From contig NZ_RAWE01000001.1 in assembly GCF_003611695.1 (NCBI RefSeq), positions 62,001 to 126,000 of the forward strand: a stretch of 64,000 nucleotides of DNA, given 5' to 3'. Made by a program: the position numbers and the translations under genes. A model generated the notes under the pieces. The model was not told the origin of the DNA. It did not search any database and was given only the letters and a program-made list of their open reading frames with translations. The DNA comes from Corallococcus carmarthensis. GTDB lineage: Bacteria > Myxococcota > Myxococcia > Myxococcales > Myxococcaceae. This document shows, piece by piece, positions 42,101-50,800 of the stretch (its first letter is position 1; every line of letters starts with the position of its first letter).

Positions 42101-42894
42101 TCGTATTCAAGACACCGGAGGAGGATGGCGCGCAGGCGGACGCCGAGCCCGCTTCCGGATGGCTCCGGCGCCGGGCCGGGGGGGCGCGCTTCGGGGGCCC
42201 TGGGGTCGTCCACCGCTCCGCTCGCGGTGGGCTCGTCGAAGGGGCGATGGCCCGCCAGCAGTTCATGAAGCACCATGCCCAGGCCATAGACATCTCCCCG
42301 CGGGCCGGGCGGTTCGCCACGCAAAGCCTCCGGCGCCATGTACCCGCGCGTGCCAGCGATGGGGACGGGGGGCCGGGCCGCGGGCGCGGCGTCCCCCGGA
42401 GCCGCCGTCCAGGACAGGGCGAGCCCGAAGTCGACGAGCTTCACCTCGCCATCTGGAAGCACCATGACGTTGTCCGGTTTGAGGTCGCGGTGAAGCACCT
42501 GCGCGCGGTGCGCGGCGGCCAGTCCCCGGCCCAGTCCCAGGGCGATGGCCAGGACCCGCTCCGGGGGGAGCGGCGTGGACAGGCTCCTCAATGAGTCGCC
42601 GGGGAGGAACTCCTGCACCAGATAGGGGTGGGAGCCCACTTCCGAGACCCGGTACACCGTCACCACGTTCGGATGGCGGAGGCGGGCGAGCGCCCGGGCC
42701 TCGGCGAAGAGCCGGTCGCGCTGGCCCGGGCCGGACCGCTCGGCGCCGATGAACTTGATGGCGACCCTCCGCTGGAGTGCCGTGTCTTCGGCCAGGTAGA
42801 CGCGGCCCATTCCCCCCTGGCCCAGCAGGCGGATGAGGCGGTACTCGTCGAACGCTGGGGGAGGCTCCCAGCCCTCTGGGCCTGAGGCGCTCAA
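39124..42894 (-). CDS. Serine/threonine protein kinase with NTPase (nSTAND), TM and FGE-sulfatase domains
   Basis: A 1256-aa protein. The kinase domain has LLGQGGMGRVYLAEDT, VAIKF with Lys47, HRDLKPDN (135-142, Asp137) and DFG (155-157), and is complete and probably active. A Walker A, GDSGVGKSS (from residue 336), starts an nSTAND NTPase region with FIDQLEELF as Walker B. A membrane segment (VLALPLTAMVAGGTAW) follows near residue 740, then a PEGA-like stretch and a C-terminal FGE-sulfatase domain (GARLCSEYEWERAARG, GNVIEWVRS, ARGGSWYYDRIS). The order suggests a sensor kinase. The start is TTG, overlapping the stop of the preceding gene, so it is translationally coupled. Confidence 0.88.
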   Translation of the reverse strand: MSASGPEGWEPPPAFDEYRLIRLLGQGGMGRVYLAEDTALQRRVAIKFIGAERSGPGQRDRLFAEARALARLRHPNVVTVYRVSEVGSHPYLVQEFLPGDSLRSLSTPLPPERVLAIALGLGRGLAAAHRAQVLHRDLKPDNVMVLPDGEVKLVDFGLALSWTAAPGDAAPAARPPVPIAGTRGYMAPEALRGEPPGPRGDVYGLGMVLHELLAGHRPFDEPTASGAVDDPRAPEARPPGPAPEPSGSGLGVRLRAILLRCLEYDPARRFASADTLCAELERLKEDGDPVPVPPGNPYRGLQAFDAEHRGVFFGRGAEIRAIHERLRSQALVLVAGDSGVGKSSLCRAGVSPLVTQAGLEDGCAYTVLSLLPGRRPFTALVAAVASRLGLSEETLAAQVRREPAAMARTLRAAGPTRGTLLFIDQLEELFTQSEPDEASAFTQVLGHLAILARGVRTLATVRGDFFTRLAALPGLEDEVARALFLVKPLGPEGTREAVVGPARVTGVAFETEALVDTLVASSAHAPGGLPLLQFTLAELWDARDRAAQHIREASLEALGGVAGALGRHADGALAALAPAARLAARGLLLRLISPEGTRVRRTTGELGAETSANRLALEALVRARLVVVRQDGEAHVHEVAHEALLEGWSTLRGWLEAAHQERQVLERVRLAAAGWERADRPASALWSRRELDAVTAAGKLALTRREAAFLKASRRALRRTFARRLGLVLALPLTAMVAGGTAWLKGRHALERTVQEHLDEARASITEARAHHAAAKASRADAFQGWDARGERALTGAPVVGEGGPPEETWAEARKSDGRADEAYQRATQALDTALLLDGSRREARGLLAEVLTGRMELAEWFFRPGQRREALRRLASLDDDGTGQRRLLAPPVLDLTTEPPGAEVLLQHDTGVPEAPRLSEGISLGPTPIASHALATGPGSYVLTFQAPGLARAVLPVVLSPGEHLQARIPLPRAADIPEGFVYIPPGRFLFGSSDDEALRREFLQAPPLRQVTTGGYLIARHEVTFAEWLAFLEALPPDERRRRTPGVRSTAGALALTREKAGWRLMLQPTQHPLYASSGEPIRYPGRAHRAVQDWLRFPISAISLEDARAYLAWLDHSGRIPGARLCSEYEWERAARGADARLFPMGDLLAPDDANFDETYGRQPLGFGPDEVGAHPASASPFGVMDLAGNVIEWVRSVREPGEAVARGGSWYYDRISNRSNSRMPNEPWLRDIRIGLRVCAPAPVPLPAPQRD

Positions 42895-44003
42895 GGCATC
42901 GGAGGAAGCGCGCAGTTCCCACCCTCACAGGTCTTGGGCCCGAGGGGATCCCCGCCGCACGAGGGACACCGGGTGCGGAGCCCGCCTCCCGACCCATCGT
43001 CCGTGACGCAGTACTCGTTCTTCCAGGTCTGGGTCAGCAACAGGAAGGGCACGCCCCCATCGAAGTACTCCCTCAAGGGGGTCCCCGCGTCACCGGGCTG
43101 CTGGCAGTCGTAGCTCGCCGTCAGGTGCGTTCCTGGCGCCCCCCGGATGCTCGAGAGGGGGGCGGGGGCGTAACGCGGACGCAGACACCTTTCCCCGCCT
43201 GGCATCACTCCGAAGGGCAGGGCGCCTTGCTCGTTCCAGGCGGCCTCGAAGAGCAGCGGCGGAAGCCCTCCGCCGTCGAAGGTGTCCTGGGTCTGGATGC
43301 CATGGCCGTCGACGAAGTCGACGTAGGTGCCCTGGCACGTGAAGGGCTCGCCGTCACCGTTGTAGTCGGCGCGCGCGGCCCGCACACACGCCTGGAACAG
43401 CCGCGCGAGCGGGGGGCCTCCATCCCACTCCTGATCCGGGAGGTAGCCCCAGTGCGCGCAGACGCCGACCGCGCCCGTCGTGCAACTCGCCGTGAAACAG
43501 GGCGCGTCGCCGCCTCCGTCGTTGAATCCTCCATCCGGCATCCAGCAGCCGGGGAGGATCACGGCCTTCCCTTGATAGAAGTCACCCGCGTCCGGTGAGC
43601 ATTCATTGGGGTTCTGCGTGCGATAGCCCTTGCCTGCGCAGACGTTGCGGTTCAGTGCGACATCGGTCACGGAATAGAGCTTGAGCTGGGCGCCCGCGTC
43701 TTGAAGGACCGCGGGCAGGCACGGGTCCACGGGCGGGCTCTCGGTGATTCGATAGAGCCGCCCATCGCTTCCCGTCCAGATGCCGGCGCCACCGCCGAAC
43801 CGTTTCTGGAAGAAGACGCTGCCGCCATCGACTCCAGCCCAGCCGGTAGGGCTTGGCGCCTGAGGATTGACGTGATCCGGCTGGGGGGGCGTGGCCGCGC
43901 GGGAGGCCTGGGCCCGCGGCCCGGATGCGATGGGCACGGCACAGTCCTGGCCGCTCAGCGCCGCCATCAAGGCCATCATCGACAGGGGAAGGAGCGAACG
44001 CAT
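42891..44003 (-). CDS. Secreted ADYC-like protein
   Basis: A 370-aa protein beginning MRSLLPLSMMALMAAL, with a signal peptide or lipid anchor (Cys near residue 21, lipobox weak). The mature part is Gly/Pro rich with many Cys, including VCAHWGYLPDQEW, FQACVRAARADYNGDGEPFT (as the two pieces CVRAARADYNG and DGEPFTCQGTYVDF), the ADYx-GDG pattern typical of the ADYC domain in myxobacteria. The function is unknown. It is 18 bp after the FHA activator and overlaps the kinase start by 4 bp. Confidence 0.68.
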   Translation of the reverse strand: MRSLLPLSMMALMAALSGQDCAVPIASGPRAQASRAATPPQPDHVNPQAPSPTGWAGVDGGSVFFQKRFGGGAGIWTGSDGRLYRITESPPVDPCLPAVLQDAGAQLKLYSVTDVALNRNVCAGKGYRTQNPNECSPDAGDFYQGKAVILPGCWMPDGGFNDGGGDAPCFTASCTTGAVGVCAHWGYLPDQEWDGGPPLARLFQACVRAARADYNGDGEPFTCQGTYVDFVDGHGIQTQDTFDGGGLPPLLFEAAWNEQGALPFGVMPGGERCLRPRYAPAPLSSIRGAPGTHLTASYDCQQPGDAGTPLREYFDGGVPFLLLTQTWKNEYCVTDDGSGGGLRTRCPSCGGDPLGPKTCEGGNCALPPMP

Positions 44004-44021
44004 GGGGCCCTCTGGGAAGTC

Positions 44022-45407
44022 TCAACCGAGGCGCGGCGGGGGGACGCGGTAGTGGTCCAGCTCGAGCCCGAAGTCCTCGATCCACCGATACACCTGCTGC
44101 CGCGAGCACCCGAGGTGCCGGGCGACTTCCGCGACCTTTCCCTGGTGCGCGCGCAGGTGGGTCTCCAACTCCTGGGGGGTGGATTCGACGGCGCGCGCCG
44201 GACGCGGAGCAGGAGGCTGGGAGGAGCCCTCCTCCGCTGACGCCGGCGCGGGAGGCCTGGCCGTCAGCATCCGCCGCTCCGCCTTCAGCTCGTGCTCCAC
44301 CTGCATCCCCAGTTTCAGCGGTCCTCCGTCCGAAGCGATGACCGCGATGGAGAGCACGTTGAGCAGGCCCCGCACGTTGAGCGGCCAGTCATGCAGGAGC
44401 AGCGCCTCGGCGAGGCCCACGCCGATGGGCCGGGCTTCGGCCTTCATGCGGCCGAGCAGGTGGAGCGCGAGCGGCGCGATGTCCTCGCGGCGCTCGCGCA
44501 GGGGGGGCATCAGGAGGCGCCACTGGACGAGCCTCGCGTAGAGGTCCGCACGGAAGGCGGCCTCGTTCACCTGCGAGACGAGGTCCCGGTGGGTGGCCGC
44601 GAGCACCCGCACGTCGATGGGAAGCTCCTGCGTCCCTCCCAGGGCGCGGACCCGCCGCGTCTCCAGCACGCGGAGCAGCTTGACCTGGAGCATGGGCGGC
44701 ATCTCCCCCAGTTCGTCCAGGAACAGCGTGCCCCCATGCGCCTCGCGCAGAAGCCCGTCCCGGGAGGCCGCCGCGCCAGTGAACGCACCGCGCACATGCC
44801 CGAACAGCTCGCTGTCCAGCACGCTCTCCGCGACGCCTCCGCAGTTGAGCGCGATGAAGGGCCCCTCGCGGCCGCTCATTTCATGGAGCGCGCGCGCCAC
44901 GACCTCCTTGCCCGTCCCGGTTTCGCCCAGGATGAGCACCGACTGCTCATACCGCGCCGCCCGCTCGAGGTCGCGGTGAAGCCGCGTCAGCGCCGCGCTC
45001 CTGCCCACCAGTCCGTCGATACGCTGTTCGTCATTCGAGGCCTCGGAGGCCTCGGCGAAGACAAACAGCGTGTCCCCCATTCGAAGGACGTCTCCCCACG
45101 CGAGGGGGGCGCGTCCCGTGAGCTGTCGTCCATTGAGACGGGTGCCATTGTGGCTTCCCAGGTCTTCGACGAACCAGGTCCCCCCGACGTGTTCGATGCG
45201 CGCATGGCCACGGGAGAGCCGGGCATCGTCCAGGGCGACGCGGGAGAAGAGGGGGGCGCCACGCCCCAGGAGCGTCGCGCCGCTTCCAAGCCCATGCCGT
45301 TCATCCCCGATGAACGTGTCACGCGTATAGGCAAGGACGAGCGCCGCCGCTCCGGTTCCGCCTTCAGCAGAGGGCGCGTGCTCGGCGCTGAGGGTATCGT
45401 CGGTCAT
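44022..45407 (-). CDS. FHA-domain sigma-54-dependent transcriptional activator
   Basis: A 461-aa enhancer-binding protein. The N-terminal FHA domain has GRG, LSRGHARIEH and EDLGSHNGTRLNG, so it should bind phospho-threonine. The AAA+ domain has Walker A LGETGTGKE, the sigma-54 contact loop RGAFTGA intact, and Walker B GTLFLDELGEM. A Fis-type HTH (VARHLGCSRQQVYRWI) is at the C-terminus. The ATG at 45407 is preferred to one 54 bp upstream. It is followed by the secreted protein and the kinase, whose phosphorylation it may sense. Confidence 0.9.
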   Translation of the reverse strand: MTDDTLSAEHAPSAEGGTGAAALVLAYTRDTFIGDERHGLGSGATLLGRGAPLFSRVALDDARLSRGHARIEHVGGTWFVEDLGSHNGTRLNGRQLTGRAPLAWGDVLRMGDTLFVFAEASEASNDEQRIDGLVGRSAALTRLHRDLERAARYEQSVLILGETGTGKEVVARALHEMSGREGPFIALNCGGVAESVLDSELFGHVRGAFTGAAASRDGLLREAHGGTLFLDELGEMPPMLQVKLLRVLETRRVRALGGTQELPIDVRVLAATHRDLVSQVNEAAFRADLYARLVQWRLLMPPLRERREDIAPLALHLLGRMKAEARPIGVGLAEALLLHDWPLNVRGLLNVLSIAVIASDGGPLKLGMQVEHELKAERRMLTARPPAPASAEEGSSQPPAPRPARAVESTPQELETHLRAHQGKVAEVARHLGCSRQQVYRWIEDFGLELDHYRVPPPRLG

Positions 45408-45507
45408 CTTGCCGGCACCCATCCTATTGCAAGCAGATGGAAACCGGAAAGACCTGTTCATGCTGTATATTGACAGGCCGCCCGATTCGTCATTCTGACA
45501 GCGGAAA

Positions 45508-45534
45508 ATGACGCACCCCTGGGGGGTGCGTCAT
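45508..45534 (-). terminator. Intrinsic terminator-like hairpin
   Basis: ATGACGCACCCC-TGG-GGGGTGCGTCAT has a perfect 12-bp stem. Read on the minus strand it is followed by TTTTCC, like a rho-independent terminator. It lies about 120 bp beyond the lipoprotein stop (45654). Confidence 0.65.
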
Positions 45535-45604
45535 CAAAAGCCCGGGATGCTCAGAAACGGCTGCCCTTGGTGGCTGACAAGGCGGTCAACCACGGGATGC
45601 GGCC

Positions 45605-45643
45605 CGTGGGAAAGGAAGGAAGCGGTCTCCCTTCCTTCCCACG
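45605..45643 (-). terminator. Second hairpin after the lipoprotein gene
   Basis: Arms CGTGGGAAAGGAAGG and CCTTCC-TTCCCACG pair with one bulge. It lies 11 bp past the stop at 45654 and probably cooperates with the hairpin at 45508. Confidence 0.5.
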
Positions 45644-45653
45644 ACTTCAGCGG

Positions 45654-47165
45654 CTACGGGCTGAACATGCCGGTGAGCACGCTGGCGCGGCCTCGAGGCA
45701 GCGCGCGCTTGTACGGGCTCGTCGCGAGGTCCGAGCCGGGCTGGTACCAGCTCTGGATCTCGGCGAAGTACGTCTGGCCCGCCAGCAGCACGCCCGGGGG
45801 CAGGTACACGCTCTGGAGGTCCGTGTGCAGCGCCGCCACGCGCGTCGCGGTGGTGGCGCCGTTGCTCGTGCCCAGCCGGTAGATGTTCACCACGTAGTTC
45901 GTGGCCGTGCCGACCAGCGGCTTCGACCAGCGCAGCGAGGCGTCGGTCCCCACGCCCGTGAGGTTCTGGAACGCGCCACGCGTGTTCACCTGGGGCGCCT
46001 GCACCGGCCCGACGAGGGGCTGCACGGGCGCGGCGGTGAACGCGCTCGCCTCCTGATCCACGCGGATGTCCACACCCATGGTGTAGGGCGTCGCGGTTCC
46101 CAGCGTGTAGCTCTTCGTGAAGCCGGCGGCGACGAGCGCCACCTTCTGCCACGTCGCCGGGAGCGGGTTGTTGTAGGTCATGCTCCCCGTGACGATGTCG
46201 GTCCGCAGCGTGTCAGGATTGAGCTTCACGAGCAGTGGCTGCCCGCTGATGGACGCGAACGCCGAGCTCAGCGCGGCCGGCCGGGCGGACATCCAGATCT
46301 CGTTGTACGTGCTGACCGCGCCCGGGTTCACCTGGGTGCGCATGGCTTCGAAGGCCGAGCGTCTCCAGTCCACCGCGAAGGTGCCTGTCGCGGCGGGCTG
46401 GGTGAAGGTCCCGCTGACGGAGACGGGCTGGCCCTCCACCTGCGTCATGCTCGTGTTGAGCACCTTGTGCATCGCGCGGTAGGGAACTCCATTCGCGCTC
46501 GTCTGCCACCGCATCTGCGCCAGCGAGAACACATCCCCGAGGCTGCTATCGAGCAGCACCGGGTTGAGCATGTCGGCGTAATTGAAGCTCAGCCCGGAGA
46601 GCGACGTGGCGCCCGCCAGGGGGAACCCCGTGACGCCGCTGTTGACGTAGCCGAACGCGCCCGGGTTCAACGAATACACCTCCAGGTAGTCCCCCGACTG
46701 CCAGGGAGACAGGCCGGTGGCGGACACCGTCACGGGGGTGGGCAGCGAAACGAAGGTGCCATCGCGGCCCCACTCCGTGGAGCCCAGGTCGAACGCACGG
46801 CCGGTGCTCACCAGGTAGCGCGAGCCCAGCTTCAGGTAGATGCGGCCGGAAGGGACGTTCGGCACGGAGAGGGTGCCGTCCGCGGAGCCCGTGCCCGGAT
46901 AGGCCGTGAACGCCCCGGTCGTTGAGTCCCGCGTGTATGCCACCACGGACGTGGCGGACTGGTCGTAGGGCTTCGTCTCGTTGCCCGACGTGGCGACGAA
47001 GGTGACCGGGCTGGTGCCGGTGACCTGGGTGATCAGGCCCTGGGTGACCTGGGAGGTCGCGTCCGTCGACACGGAGGAGTCCACCGCCTCGGCCTCGTCG
47101 AGACCCCCGCAGCCGACCCCTGTCATGCCGACCAAAATCCCGATGGAAATCAATGTCTTATGCAT
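45654..47165 (-). CDS. Lipoprotein of unknown function
   Basis: A 503-aa protein, MHKTLISIGILVGMTG, with a signal ending GVGCGG (probable lipidation Cys at about residue 19). Ser/Thr-rich strands dominate (VVAYTRDSTTGAFTAYP, SGRIYLKLGSRYLVST), and the last third resembles a fibronectin type III fold (PQVNTRGAFQNLTGVG, ATNYVVNIYRLGTSNG, AGQTYFAEIQSWYQPG). No known catalytic motif was seen. The gene lies before two hairpins and is divergent from the protease at 47805 across a 639-bp gap. Confidence 0.7.
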   Translation of the reverse strand: MHKTLISIGILVGMTGVGCGGLDEAEAVDSSVSTDATSQVTQGLITQVTGTSPVTFVATSGNETKPYDQSATSVVAYTRDSTTGAFTAYPGTGSADGTLSVPNVPSGRIYLKLGSRYLVSTGRAFDLGSTEWGRDGTFVSLPTPVTVSATGLSPWQSGDYLEVYSLNPGAFGYVNSGVTGFPLAGATSLSGLSFNYADMLNPVLLDSSLGDVFSLAQMRWQTSANGVPYRAMHKVLNTSMTQVEGQPVSVSGTFTQPAATGTFAVDWRRSAFEAMRTQVNPGAVSTYNEIWMSARPAALSSAFASISGQPLLVKLNPDTLRTDIVTGSMTYNNPLPATWQKVALVAAGFTKSYTLGTATPYTMGVDIRVDQEASAFTAAPVQPLVGPVQAPQVNTRGAFQNLTGVGTDASLRWSKPLVGTATNYVVNIYRLGTSNGATTATRVAALHTDLQSVYLPPGVLLAGQTYFAEIQSWYQPGSDLATSPYKRALPRGRASVLTGMFSP

Positions 47166-47804
47166 TGGGAAGGCAACCCTTTCGGCGACGCCCTGATTGG
47201 CGCCGCGCAGGGAGATTCATACCGTGCCGGTCTGACATTTCCGGGAGCGCTTCGAGTCCGACTTTCCCTCGGAACTGTGAAGGCAAACGCGCTTGCCGGC
47301 AGGTGAGCCCGGCAACGGCCTCCGTTGATGACTGGCGCTGTTCCTCGTCTGGGTACGGAGTCGTGGACAATCCATGAAGATGCCATGCGTTGCCGTCCCT
47401 TCGGACAACACCCTCATGGACCTGCGCCTGCTGCCCCCTCCTGCGCAGGCACAGGCGAAGGCCGATGCGCCCCGCCCGGGTGACGCGACGTCGTCCCGTG
47501 TGCCTCCCTGGGCTCGGCGCCCATGAGGTCGAGGCGTGTCACCGGTCTCCCTGGACCCAGCGTGAAGCCGCCGCAACTCCGTGTGCTTCCTTGTGGCCGT
47601 TGCGTGGCCTTCAGGGTCGCCCCGTTTCTTTGGGGGGTCGGCAATGTATACTGGCGGACAATTACGCTGACCATGGAACGTACGGGGGCAAAGGTCTGAA
47701 GCTGTTCGGACCCTCCGCCATGCGCGTGACCCTTCCGGCGGCGGCACGCCCCCCACGGGTGCTGACGGCGGGAGTTCCCCTGAACGCTGTGTGGAGTCAA
47801 ATCC
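47166..47804. other. 639-bp intergenic region between divergent genes
   Basis: This long gap should hold promoters for the lipoprotein and the M4 protease. A TATACT element at 47647-47652 could be a -10 box for the protease, with a leader of about 150 nt. No gene or palindrome was found. Confidence 0.4.
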
Positions 47805-50800
47805 ATGTCCAAGCCGTGGCCCCGGTGGCCTCTGCTCCTCGCCGGTCTTTTCTCGGCGAGCTCATCCCTCGCGGCTGAGAAACTCAGCCCTGTTGCCCCA
47901 TCCACGCTGATGCAGCTCCAGGTCCGGGAGCCAGCCCGTGTGGCGCAATCCCTGGCAAGCCTCAAGGCGCAAAGCCTCAAGCTCGGGCTGGGCTCGCGGG
48001 ACGACTTCCAACTGTCCAGCTCCAGCACGGACTCCTTTGGCCAGACGCACGCGCGCTTCGAGCAGACATACCAGGGCATCCCCGTGTGGGGCGCCATGGC
48101 CATCACCCACCAGGGACTGTCCGCGGGGGACCTCCGCATCACCACTGACGGCCTGCGCAAGGGCATCCGCCTGGGCGTGACGCCTGCGCTGGACGCGAAG
48201 TCCGCGGTGACGAAGGCCACCCAGGAATTGGCGCCCAAGGGCGAGCTCGCCGTCACGCCGAAGAGCGAGCTCATCGTCTACCCCCAGACGCGGCTCGTGA
48301 ACCGCTACCCCGGCAAGCCGGTCGCGGAGCAGAACGCGGCGGACTTCGACACGCAGGTCGTCAGCTACCGGCTCGCGTACCACGTGCACACCGAGCTGGA
48401 GAACGCGAAGGACGGCGTCAAGCACACGGACTTCATCGTCGACGCGCAGTCGGGCGAGGTGCTGAAGCAGTGGAACTCGCTCCAGACGGCCGCCGCCAAG
48501 GGCCTCGGCCACTCGCAATACAGCGGTGACGTCCCGTTGGACGTCTTCCAGAACACCCAGGGCCTCTTCGAGCTGCGCGACGTCACGCGCACCGGCGGCG
48601 AGGGCATCCGGACCTACGACGTCAACCACGCCGCCGTGCAGAGCGGCGTCGTTCCCACGCTGACCCTCTACACGGACGCCGACAATGCCTGGGGTGACGG
48701 GCAGAACTACATCGTCGGTGCCAACAACACCCTGAGCACCAACGGCCAGACGGCCGCCGTCGACGCGCACTTCGGCCTGCTGGCGACGTGGGACTTCTAC
48801 AAGAAGATCTTCGGCCGCGACGGCATCGACGGCGTCGGCTCGCCCACCTACAACCGGGTGCACGCCAGCAACCTCTACAACAATGCCTTCTGGAGCGACG
48901 GCTGCTTCTGCATGAGCTACGGCGACGGCTCGTTTCCGGCCGCCGGCGGCCTCAGGTCCATGGGCGTGCTCGACGTGACGGGCCATGAGATGACCCACGG
49001 CGTCACCTCGCACACGGCCGGCCTCATCTACGACGGCGAGTCCGGCGGCCTCAACGAGGCCAACTCGGACATCTTCGGCACCCTGACGGAGTTCTGGGTG
49101 GCCAACGGCCGCGGCAGCGCCATTGGTGACACCGGCGGCAACTGGCTCATGGCCGAGCAGCTCAGCGCCTTCCCGCTGCGCGTCATGTTCCGCCCGTCGC
49201 TGGACGGCAAGAGCCCGGACGCCTGGTACCCCGGCCTCGGCAACGTCGACGTGCACTACAGCAGCGGCCCGATGAACCGCGCCTTCTACTTCCTGTCCCA
49301 GGGCGTGCAGCCGCTGGCGGTCAGCACCGACTACTCCAGCACCTACCTGCCCGCGGGCATGAGGGGCATCGGCAACGACAAGGCGGCGGCCATCTGGTAC
49401 CGCGCGCTCACCGTCTACCTGTTCCCGTCGTCCAACTACCTGTCGGCCCGCACCAGCAGCCTCCAGGCCGCGGCGGACCTCTTCGGCTCGCAGTCCAACG
49501 AGTACCGCGCGGTGCAGAACGCCTTCGCGGCCATCAACGTGGGCTACACCGCCGGGACGTACGACGACCGCACGGCCCCCACCGTCGCCGCGAGCGTCTC
49601 TGGCAGCGCGCCGGACCTCCAGCTGAAGGCGCAGGCCGACGACAACGTCGGCGTGGCCCGCGTGGAGCTCTACGTCGACGGCGCCCTGGCGGGGACCGTC
49701 TCCTCCCAGCCGTTCCAGCTCCCGCTGGATGCCACCTCGCTGACCAATGGCGCGCACGCGTTGGTGGCGGTGGCGTTCGACGCGGCCGGCAACTCCGCCG
49801 CGTCCGCTCCGGCGAGCTTCACCGTCTCCAACACCTTCGCTCAGCTCCTGCTCAACCCGGGCTTCGAACAGGAGAATCTGGGCTGGACGGATGACCCGAC
49901 GAACATCAACTTCCCGGTCTCCTCCGGCCCGCGCAACGGCCAGGGCTACGCATGGCTCAACGGCTATGGCACGACGCACGTCGACCGGCTGTGGCAGGAC
50001 GTCACCATTCCCGCCGGCGTCACCCAGGCCGCGCTGACCTTCTTCCTCAACCTCACCACCTCCGAGACGACGACCACCGCGGTGCGCGACACGCTGACGC
50101 TGCAGGTGCGCGACACCTCGGGCACGGTGCTGGGGACGGTGGCGACGTGGTCCAACCTGGATGCGACGCTGGGCTATGCGCAGCAGAGCGTGGACCTGAC
50201 GGCCTACGCGGGCCAGACGGTGCGAATCTTCCTGGAAGGCAGCGAGAACGCCTCGCTCGCCACCAACTTCCAGGTGGATGACTTCTCGCTGCGCGTCACC
50301 TCCGCGGCGGACGCCGAGGCGCCCCGGGTGAAGGCCAACGCGGTCATCTCCGGCACGCGCGTGGGCTACTTCGCGGACGTATCCGACAACGGCTTCGTCA
50401 ACGCGGTGGAGTTCCTCGTCGACGGCACGTCCCTGGGCAACTCGGTCAAGTCGTTCTCCCGGGTCGTCAACCTCTCCACGCTGACGTCCGGCGCGCACAC
50501 GCTCGTCGCCCGGGCCACGGACGCGGGCGGCAACGTGGGTGACTCCGCCATGGTGACGTTCTACGTGGACTCCACCTCCACCCAGCGCGTGCTCAATCCC
50601 AGCTTCGAGGCCGCCGGGAGCTGGACGAGCGCGACGACGACGTCGGGCTCGACAGGCATCCTCAGCAGCGCGTCGTTCGCGCACACGGGCAGCCGCATGT
50701 ACGTCTTCTATACCAACGCGGGTCTGGCGCGGAGCTCCGTTCGTCAGTCCGTGGCCATCCCGGCGACCGCGACCTCGGCCATCTTCAGTTTCTGGCTGCG

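Noticed and set aside
40096-42594. 832-codon plus-strand frame over the kinase
   Set aside because: Antisense shadow; Arg/Gly-rich with no domain.
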